Below, in pieces: positions 37,902-43,994 of a DNA stretch of 43,994 nt. The stretch is from positions 1-43,994 of the forward strand of contig NZ_BBRH01000022.1 of assembly GCF_002090055.1 (NCBI RefSeq). The letters run 5' to 3'. The position numbers and the translations under genes are program-made. The DNA comes from Demequina sp. NBRC 110051. Lineage in GTDB: Bacteria; Actinomycetota; Actinomycetes; Actinomycetales; Demequinaceae. Each line of letters begins with the position of its first letter. Position 1 is the first letter of the stretch. Under the pieces are notes generated by a model that did no database searches, was not told the origin of the DNA, and was given only the letters and a program-made list of their open reading frames with translations.

Positions 37902-38000
37902 ATGTCCGACGGCCATAGTCCGAAGCGCCGGCCCTTCGCGAGTTCGCGAGTCCCGGCGCCTGCCCCCGTCCACCCCAGCCACCTCGGCGGTGTCGCATGA
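37902..38000 (+). CDS. leaderless proline-rich mini-ORF (32 residues) before the CNNM genes
   Basis: MSDGHSPKRRPFASSRVPAP..., with six prolines in 32 residues. The -10 TAGAAT (37890-37895) ends six bases before this ATG, so the transcript should begin at it. The stop TGA overlaps the ATG of the next gene (ATGA at 37997-38000), so translation is coupled. A strong hairpin lies inside. Proline-rich leader peptides control some Mg2+ transporters, so a regulatory role is possible, though GC-rich DNA favours proline in any case. Confidence 0.5.
   Translation: MSDGHSPKRRPFASSRVPAPAPVHPSHLGGVA
37925..37959 (+). promoter_or_regulatory. hairpin inside the mini-ORF
   Basis: GCGCCGG (37925-37931) pairs with CCGGCGC (37953-37959), and an inner CGCG/CGCG pairing (37937-37940 with 37945-37948) stacks on it. 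It ends 37 bases before the transporter start codon. Confidence 0.5.
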
Positions 38001-39397
38001 CCGCCGCGTGGCTGCTCTTACTGCTGGCGATCCTGTTGATCGCCGCGAACGCGCTCTTTGTCGCGGCCGAGTTCGCGTTCATGACGGTCGACCGCCCCAG
38101 CGTGGATCGCGAGGCGTCTTCTGGCGACAAGCGCGCGCAGTCGCTGAAGTCGGCGATCACGACGCTGTCGACGGAGCTCTCCGGCGCCCAGCTGGGTATC
38201 ACGGTCACCTCGCTGCTCGTGGGTTTCATCGCCGAGCCGTCGCTCGCGACCCTGCTCGCGCCCGGCCTGGAGGCCGTGGGCCTGCCGTCCGGCTCTGCCA
38301 TGGCGATCGCGATCACGGCTGCCTTCATCATCGCGACGGCCACGCAGATGGTCTTCGGTGAGCTGGTGCCCAAGAACTGGGCGATCGCGGAGCCGATGCG
38401 CATCGGCCGCGCGGTCGCGGGCGCCAACCGCGGCTTCACGTGGTTCATGGGCCCGCTCATCCGCTTCCTCAACGGCTCCGCCAACTGGCTGGTGCGCCGC
38501 CTGGGCATCGAGCCGCGCGAGGAACTCGCGTCGGCGCGTTCGGCCGAGGAATTCGAGGCGATCGCGTCACGTTCGGCGGCGCAGGGCACCTTGGAGCCGC
38601 GCGTCGCGACGCGTTTGGCGCGTGCTGCTGAGATGCGCGAGCGCACGGCGTCCGACGCGATGACCCCGCGCACGCGCGTGGACTTTGTGGCGGCCGATGC
38701 GACGGTCGCCGAGGTGCTCACCCTCGCCTCTCGTACGGGTCACGCCCGCTTCCCCGTCACGGGTGAGGACGTGGACGACATCGTGGGAGTGGCGCACTTC
38801 AAGCGTGCACTCGCGGTCCCGGTGCGTCAGCGGAAGTCCACCCCGGTGTCGGAGATCTGCATGCCGGTGGAATCGGTGCCGTCGACCATGCCGCTCGCGG
38901 CGGTGCTCGAGGCCCTCCGCGCCGGCTCGCAGGTCGCTGTCGTGGTCGACGAGTACGGCGGCACGGACGGCATCGTCACGCTCGAGGATCTGGTCGAGGA
39001 GATCGTGGGCGAGATCGAGGACGAGCAGGACCGTCCCGTCTCCCGCTACCGCCAGCTGGACGACAACCGCTGGTCGCTGTCGGGGCTGCTGCGCCCCGAT
39101 GAGGCCGGCGACGCGATGAGCCTTGACCTTCCCGAGGCGAAGGAGTCCGACACCCTTGGCGGCTTCCTCACGGAGCAGCTGGAGCGCTTCCCCGTCACGG
39201 GCGACGCTATCGAGGTCGCGGCCATGAACGAGGCCGAGCTGGACGAGGACGACCTGCCCACCCCTGTCCAGGTACGCATGACCGTCACGCGCGTGGACGG
39301 CCACCGTGTGGACCGCATCATCATCGAGATCATCGAGCCGGAGGACGAGAACGCCGTGCGCAAGAACTTCGCCGAGCAGGAGGGCAGCCATGTCTGA
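37997..39397 (+). CDS. CNNM/HlyC-CorC family membrane protein (first of pair)
   Basis: 466 residues: an N-terminal DUF21 membrane domain of four helices (ALFVAAEFAFMTVDRP, FGELVPKNWAIAEP), a central CBS pair (DAMTPRTRVDFVAADATVAEVLTLASRTGHARFPVTG; VVVDEYGGTDGIVTLEDLVEEIVGEIEDEQD) and the C-terminal CorC_HlyC domain. Relatives export or sense Mg2+/Co2+ (CNNM, MpfA) and were once named hemolysins. ATG at 37997 is coupled to the mini-ORF. It overlaps the second copy by eight bases. Confidence 0.9.
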   Translation: MTAAWLLLLLAILLIAANALFVAAEFAFMTVDRPSVDREASSGDKRAQSLKSAITTLSTELSGAQLGITVTSLLVGFIAEPSLATLLAPGLEAVGLPSGSAMAIAITAAFIIATATQMVFGELVPKNWAIAEPMRIGRAVAGANRGFTWFMGPLIRFLNGSANWLVRRLGIEPREELASARSAEEFEAIASRSAAQGTLEPRVATRLARAAEMRERTASDAMTPRTRVDFVAADATVAEVLTLASRTGHARFPVTGEDVDDIVGVAHFKRALAVPVRQRKSTPVSEICMPVESVPSTMPLAAVLEALRAGSQVAVVVDEYGGTDGIVTLEDLVEEIVGEIEDEQDRPVSRYRQLDDNRWSLSGLLRPDEAGDAMSLDLPEAKESDTLGGFLTEQLERFPVTGDAIEVAAMNEAELDEDDLPTPVQVRMTVTRVDGHRVDRIIIEIIEPEDENAVRKNFAEQEGSHV

Positions 39398-40445
39398 CTG
39401 GGTAGCGATTGGCCTCACGGTGTTGCTGCTGTTCGGCAACGCATTCTTTGTGGGCTCCGAGTTTGCGCTGGTCTCGGCCAGGCGCAGCCAGATCGAGCCG
39501 CGCGCGGCGGCCGGCTCCTGGAGCGCGCGCATCACGGTGCGCGCGATGGAGAAGGTCTCCCTCATGATGGCCGGCGCTCAGCTGGGCATCACGGCGTGCT
39601 CGCTGGGCCTGGGTGCCCTGGGCGAGCCCGCGGTGGCGCATCAGCTGGAGAAGCCGCTGGGCGCGCTGGGCATCGAGGGCGCGTGGCTGCACGGCATCGC
39701 GTTCGCCATCGCGCTGCTCATCGTGGTGTTCCTGCACATGGTGCTGGGAGAGATGGTGCCCAAGAACATCGCGATCGCGGGTCCCGAACGCTCGGCGCTG
39801 CTGCTGGGACCGGCGCTGTACGGCATCGTGTGGATCCTGCGGCCCGTGATCGTGGCACTGAACTGGTTCGCGAACATCGTGTTGCGAGCCCTGCGGGTGT
39901 CGCCGCGTGACGAGGTCGAATCGGCCTTCGACGCGGACCAGGTGGCCGCGTTCGTAGCCGAGTCGCGCGAAGAGGGCCTCATCGACGAGGACGAGCACCT
40001 GGTGATGTCGGGTTCGCTCACCCTGTCCTTCGAGACGGTGCTCGACGTCCTCACCCCGTGCGAGGAGCTCGAGGTGCTTCCCGTCGACGTGACGCCGCAG
40101 AAGGCGATCAAGGCGTCGCTGCGCACCGGATTCTCCCGATTCCCGCTGGTGGACGCGGATGACCGGTACGTGGGCTACCTGCACCTCAAGGACTTCGTGG
40201 ACCCCGAACGGGGCACCGCGACCAAGCCCATCCCGGACTCCGCGGTGCGCCCATTCACCTGGGTGACGGCCGATGCCTCGCTCGAGCGAGCCCTCACCGC
40301 CATGCAGGCGCGGGGCACGCACATCGCGTTGGTGAAGGACCCCGACACCGACGAGGTCATCGGCGCGGCCATGCTCGAGGACGTCATCGAGCGCCTGGTA
40401 GGCGAGGTCGTGGACGCGGGCCAGATGGTCGAGGCGGACGCGTAG
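39390..40445 (+). CDS. CNNM/HlyC-CorC family membrane protein (second of pair)
   Basis: 351 residues. The same DUF21 membrane domain (GNAFFVGSEFALVSARRSQIEPRA, LGEMVPKNIAIAGPE) and CBS pair (LTPCEELEVLPVDVTPQKAIKASLRTGFSRFPLVDADDRYVGYLHLKDF; EVIGAAMLEDVIERLVGEVVD), but no full C-terminal CorC_HlyC domain. The pair probably acts together, perhaps as a heterodimer. ATG at 39390 overlaps the previous gene by eight bases. Confidence 0.9.
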   Translation: MSDWVAIGLTVLLLFGNAFFVGSEFALVSARRSQIEPRAAAGSWSARITVRAMEKVSLMMAGAQLGITACSLGLGALGEPAVAHQLEKPLGALGIEGAWLHGIAFAIALLIVVFLHMVLGEMVPKNIAIAGPERSALLLGPALYGIVWILRPVIVALNWFANIVLRALRVSPRDEVESAFDADQVAAFVAESREEGLIDEDEHLVMSGSLTLSFETVLDVLTPCEELEVLPVDVTPQKAIKASLRTGFSRFPLVDADDRYVGYLHLKDFVDPERGTATKPIPDSAVRPFTWVTADASLERALTAMQARGTHIALVKDPDTDEVIGAAMLEDVIERLVGEVVDAGQMVEADA

Positions 40446-40504
40446 GCCGGGCGCGTCAGTGACGCTCGGGCAGGCGCGAGAGGCGGGCCATTCCCACCGC
40501 GCGG

Positions 40505-40657
40505 CTACGAGGCGGCGGGATCGACGTGCTCGTCCTCGCCACCGGGCGGGAGGTCGTCGCGCTCTGGCCGGCGAGCCAGGAACCAGATGGCTCCGGCGAG
40601 GCCACCCCAGATGACGATCATCGACACGAGCATCAGGGCGATGGCGGGGCCGCTCAT
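40505..40657 (-). CDS. metS: methionine/alanine importer small subunit MetS
   Basis: 50 residues. One membrane helix (IALMLVSMIVIWGGLAGAIWFL) and a short charged acidic tail, the layout of MetS, the small partner of the NSS-type MetP transporter in Corynebacterium. ATG at 40657 overlaps the metP stop as ATGA. It converges with the CNNM genes; a small hairpin, GCGTC/GACGC (40453-40465), lies in the 59-base gap. Confidence 0.85.
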   Translation of the reverse strand: MSGPAIALMLVSMIVIWGGLAGAIWFLARRPERDDLPPGGEDEHVDPAAS

Positions 40658-42318
40658 GGCTGGCCCTCCTTGTCGTCTGCTTGCGGTGGCGGGGGCGGCG
40701 GCGTGGCGCGTTGAGTTGGCGGTGCAGGAGCGGCCGCCGGCTCGGGCGTGAGCATGGGGTCGGGCGCCAGGTCGAGTTGCGGCCGGGTGGGCCACGGGTG
40801 GAACTCACCGTGGTCCTTGGCCCAGGCGAAGGCGGGCATCGCGATGGCGACGACGGCGATGAAGCCGAGCGTCCCCCACCCGAAGGCGGCGAGGTACCAG
40901 CCGGGGTAGCCCGGGTAGCCGTCTGCCAGGAGCGCGATGAACTTGGACACGAACATGTACAACAACAGCACGGCGACCAGGTTGATCACGATGGTCCACA
41001 CGCGACCCACGCGGAAGGTGGAGATGGCGGACAGGTGTCGCGACAGTTCGGGTCCGCGGCGAGCAAGCCACAGTGCGGCCGCGATCATCAGCACCGCGCC
41101 GAACACCACGCCGAGCTGGTTGGACCACTGGTCCATGACGTCCAACAGGTTGAGGCCGGTGGTGGTGCCGAAGCCGATGATCGACAGGATCGCGGACGGA
41201 ATTCCGACCGTGAGCGCACCGCGCTGCGGCGACCAGCCGAACTTGTCCTGAAGCGCACTCGACACGGTTTGTAGGACCGACACGAGCGAGGTCAATCCCG
41301 CGACGACCAGAGAGCCGAAGAACAGGGCACCGAACAGCTGACCACCGGGCATCTGCGCGATGACCGTGGGGAACGTGACGAACGACAGGGAGATGCCGGT
41401 GAGCCCGTCGAGATCGGCGACCGCGACATTCTGTTGGGCGGCGAGGAAGCCGATGGTCGCGAACACGCCAAGGCCGGCAAGCAGCTCGAAGGAACTGTTA
41501 CCAAATGCCACGACCAGGGCCGGGCTCGTGACGTTGGAGCGACGCCTGCGGTAGGACGCGTAGGTCATCATCACGCCGTAGCCGAGCGACAGTGAGAAGA
41601 AGATCTGGCCATAGGCGGCGACCCACACGTCGGGATTGGAGAGCGCCGAGAAGTCTGGGGTGAAGAGCGCGTCAAGACCCTCGGCGGCGCCGTCGAGGAA
41701 CAGCGCACGGACCACCAGGATCCCGAAGGTGACGACCAGCAACGGAATGCCGATCACGTTGAGCCGCTCGACACCCTTGGCCAGGCCCCGCCACAGCACC
41801 ACAATCGTCACGATCCAGATCACCGCGAGCGGGATCAGCACCCCGGGCACGAAGTCGAGCGAGAAGCCGGGCGCCGCCGCCTGGAGGTACTCGCCGCTGA
41901 AGAAGCCCGCGGGGTCGTCCGCGTAGGCCAGGTCAAAGCTGAAGACGAAATAGCTCAGCGCCCACGCGATGATCGCCGTGTAGTACAGCCCGATGATGAA
42001 GCAGATGGCTACGTGCCACCACCCGACCGCCTCGGCCCTGTGGTGCATGCGACGAAAGCTCAGTGGGGCGGAGCCGCGGAAGCGATGGCCGATGCCATGC
42101 TCGAGCAACAGGATCGGAATGCCTGCCGTCAGCAGCGCGATCAGGTAGGGGATCATGAACGCTCCCCCGCCGTTGTCGTAGGCCTCGCCGGGGAAGCGCC
42201 AGATGTTCCCCAGGCCCACGGCGGAGCCGATGGCGGCGAGGATAAATGCGGTCTGCCCCGACCAGTGTTCGCGCTTGTCACGCGCCTTCGGCGCGGTGGT
42301 GTTGGGATGCTGGGCCAC
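40654..42318 (-). CDS. metP: sodium-dependent amino acid transporter MetP (NSS/SNF family)
   Basis: 554 residues, about 12 helices. The NSS signature is AAIGSAVGLGNIWRFPGEAYDNGGGAFMIPYL at residues 29-60. The sodium and substrate helix 1 and helix 6 segments are kept. The Pro/Ala-rich C-terminal tail is cytoplasmic. With metS it forms the MetPS system importing methionine and alanine with Na+. GTG at 42318 has GAGGAG seven bases upstream. Confidence 0.9.
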   Translation of the reverse strand: MAQHPNTTAPKARDKREHWSGQTAFILAAIGSAVGLGNIWRFPGEAYDNGGGAFMIPYLIALLTAGIPILLLEHGIGHRFRGSAPLSFRRMHHRAEAVGWWHVAICFIIGLYYTAIIAWALSYFVFSFDLAYADDPAGFFSGEYLQAAAPGFSLDFVPGVLIPLAVIWIVTIVVLWRGLAKGVERLNVIGIPLLVVTFGILVVRALFLDGAAEGLDALFTPDFSALSNPDVWVAAYGQIFFSLSLGYGVMMTYASYRRRRSNVTSPALVVAFGNSSFELLAGLGVFATIGFLAAQQNVAVADLDGLTGISLSFVTFPTVIAQMPGGQLFGALFFGSLVVAGLTSLVSVLQTVSSALQDKFGWSPQRGALTVGIPSAILSIIGFGTTTGLNLLDVMDQWSNQLGVVFGAVLMIAAALWLARRGPELSRHLSAISTFRVGRVWTIVINLVAVLLLYMFVSKFIALLADGYPGYPGWYLAAFGWGTLGFIAVVAIAMPAFAWAKDHGEFHPWPTRPQLDLAPDPMLTPEPAAAPAPPTQRATPPPPPPQADDKEGQP

Positions 42319-42450
42319 GCGTCAACTCCTCACTGGTCGCGACGTACGCGCGGCCGGTCCACTTCCGCGGCAACTGGCACCACGGTAGCGCGGCATGACT
42401 GAGAGAGCAGGGCGTTCGTGCCCGACCCGCCGCTGGGCAGAGTTCTCCCG

Positions 42451-43977
42451 TCAGACGCTGAGGAAGTGATTGAGCTCGGCTTCTTCCTCTGGAGTGGGCC
42501 ACCAGTAGTCGTCCACCTTGCGGTCACTCTCGAGGAGGTCGGCAATGAAGTGATCGTCGATGACGGGTTCGCCGCCGAGCGTGGGAGGCGCAGCGAGGTC
42601 AAGGTCGAAGGCAGCGTCGCCGCCGACGAACCTCTGCGTCTCGTCACCGCCGGGAGGCGTGAAGTAGACCTTGCCGTTGAAGATCTCGATGATCCAGCCG
42701 TAGCGGTGAACGTCATGGTGACATCGGGTGCAGAGCATGACTCCGTTGTCCACCGTGGTGAGGCCGCCGAACATCCACCACCGGATGTGATGAGTCTCGC
42801 AGTGTGCGGGCGGCGCATGGCACCGTGCGCAGCCGCCGTCGCGTTCCAGCATGGCGTCGCGCTGCTTCTGAGTGAACTTACGGTGCTTCGGATCCTGGTG
42901 GAGCACGTTGCCGTAGGTGTCGACGAACTGCATCACGAACTCGGCGTCTCCGCAGCACATCCCGGCCGCCTCGAGCGACACCGGCGTCTCGATGCCGTCG
43001 ATGGTCGCCAGGCCCGTCTGGCGCTCCAGGTCGCGCTTGTCGACGCGCACCACCACGGACGTGCGCACGCCTGACTTGTGCATCTTGCCGCAGCCCAAGG
43101 CGTGGCGGGCCAGCTCATGGAGGGCATCGGCGCGGATCTGTCCGACGGTGCGCTTGTCGTCCCCCGGGGCTTGCTCGTCGCGAGATTGCTTGCGCACGTC
43201 ACGCGTCGCCAGTTGCTCGATCACCGTGATGATGGGCGCCGCCGTGACAGCGTCAAGCTTGCCATGGAACGTCACCATCCCCGAGACGTCCTGCTTCCAC
43301 CAGAAGTAGCGCTCCTCGTGATTGCGTCGCTCACGCTTGACGAGCTCCTTCTGATCGACCTTCGCAATCGCGCGCGACACCACGCGCTTCATCTGGTGCA
43401 CGCTCAACCCTGCGGACTTCTCGACAAAGGCGGCCTCGACCGAATCGAGATAGTCCGGCTCGACGCGGTCGCGCAGCAAGTTGAGCCCCTCGACGATCAC
43501 GGCCGCGGTCTCGATGGACATCGCGCCCGCCGTCTGTGCCGCCGCGACCAACGGATACTTGGGCCGGGTGACCGGCGCAGGCGGCGGTGCGGGCACAGGC
43601 ACGGGGCCTCGTTCCCCCGCAGCACCAGCCTTGGACAACAGCACCGGCTCCACCACAGCCACCGGCGTAAACGCGTCCCCCGCCTCCATCGCGTTCTTGG
43701 CACGCGCCACGGAACCCCCGGTGAACGACGAGATCATGTTCCCCGCATTGCCATGGCCCTCACGTCGCGCGAAGCCACCACCGGGCTCCTCGGGGGCACT
43801 ACGGCGCTTCACGTCGGCGGCGTAGCGTGCCGAGAACGCCCCCGCGATCTTTTCGAGCGTGGCGGCCGCCTCCAGTTGCTCCAGGAAATCATCACGCGAC
43901 AGCGCGGCCACGTCGACGTCCATCAACTCCCGGATCTGGGAGCCGATGCGCTCGATCTGTGCCGCTGAAATGGCCAT
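42451..43977 (-). CDS. HNH endonuclease, 13E12 repeat family (DUF222)
   Basis: 508 residues. The N-terminal DUF222 region is ARYAADVKRRSAPEEPGGGFARREGHGNAGNMISS to residue 260. The C-terminal HNH motif is CARCHAPPAHCETHHIRWWMFGGLTTVDNGVMLCTRCHHDVH, with zinc-type CxxC pairs and the His cluster intact. This family is repeated many times in actinobacterial genomes and is often called REP13E12; its function is unclear. ATG at 43977 is close to the window end; the upstream 17 bases do not show a clear ribosome site. Confidence 0.9.
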   Translation of the reverse strand: MAISAAQIERIGSQIRELMDVDVAALSRDDFLEQLEAAATLEKIAGAFSARYAADVKRRSAPEEPGGGFARREGHGNAGNMISSFTGGSVARAKNAMEAGDAFTPVAVVEPVLLSKAGAAGERGPVPVPAPPPAPVTRPKYPLVAAAQTAGAMSIETAAVIVEGLNLLRDRVEPDYLDSVEAAFVEKSAGLSVHQMKRVVSRAIAKVDQKELVKRERRNHEERYFWWKQDVSGMVTFHGKLDAVTAAPIITVIEQLATRDVRKQSRDEQAPGDDKRTVGQIRADALHELARHALGCGKMHKSGVRTSVVVRVDKRDLERQTGLATIDGIETPVSLEAAGMCCGDAEFVMQFVDTYGNVLHQDPKHRKFTQKQRDAMLERDGGCARCHAPPAHCETHHIRWWMFGGLTTVDNGVMLCTRCHHDVHRYGWIIEIFNGKVYFTPPGGDETQRFVGGDAAFDLDLAAPPTLGGEPVIDDHFIADLLESDRKVDDYWWPTPEEEAELNHFLSV

Positions 43978-43994
43978 GACTCTATGACACCAGA

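Noticed and set aside
42451..43977. 13E12/HNH gene as a defence or mobile system
   Set aside because: The family is multi-copy in actinobacteria and was once called a repeat element, but no partner gene, terminal repeat or target duplication is visible here.

Overview
The window is a high-GC actinobacterial chromosome segment. By eye it is roughly 70% GC with dense, largely tight-packed genes. The minus-strand 5' part of a 16S rRNA gene (1-296), the actinobacterial rrn leader, ArgR, MetPS, a 13E12-type HNH protein and a mycobacterial-type LexA box all point to Actinobacteria. From the 16S start I would guess Micrococcales, possibly near Demequina or Cellulomonas, but I cannot search to confirm this. 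I see no prophage, transposase, CRISPR array or tRNA gene.

Layout. 1-870: start of an rRNA operon with two tandem promoters in its leader, read leftward. 868-14530: one long leftward block. It starts with a complete arginine pathway [17 protein letters not shown] (genes overlapping by 1-4 bases or with short gaps). It continues into an M20 peptidase, a GNAT acyltransferase and a MenC-like enolase-superfamily enzyme that look like an N-succinyl amino acid racemization module. It ends with a small P-loop kinase and tyrS, which has a well-folded inverted-repeat leader. 14599-20429: mixed small enzymes (two MDR oxidoreductases, GNAT, HhH protein, SDR with a TetR regulator, lipoprotein). 20433-24340: pentose phosphate genes tal, zwf and gnd. 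24353-31438: membrane, stress and small-protein genes, including an SDR, two tiny ORFs with strong ribosome sites, a phosphodiester-glycosidase-like lipoprotein, a Na+/H+ antiporter and a radical SAM protein under a perfect LexA-type box. 31679-37823: a 637-residue PEPCK-like P-loop protein, acetyltransferases, a secreted Ser/Gly-rich protein and a serine-hydrolase fold protein lacking its catalytic serine. 37902-43977: a proline-rich leaderless mini-ORF coupled to two CNNM/HlyC-type transporters, the MetPS amino acid importer and a 13E12/HNH protein.

The most unusual signal belongs to no gene. The 10-mer GGCCGATGCC (or its complement GGCATCGGCC) occurs 27 times by hand count, on both strands about equally, in genes and between them, where base composition alone predicts less than one copy. 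About 22 more sites share the core GCCGATGC. It behaves like an uptake-sequence-like or HIP1-like genomic word. Other points worth following are a structured RNA candidate before tyrS, tandem 20-bp duplications over two stop codons, and several precisely spaced leaderless promoters.
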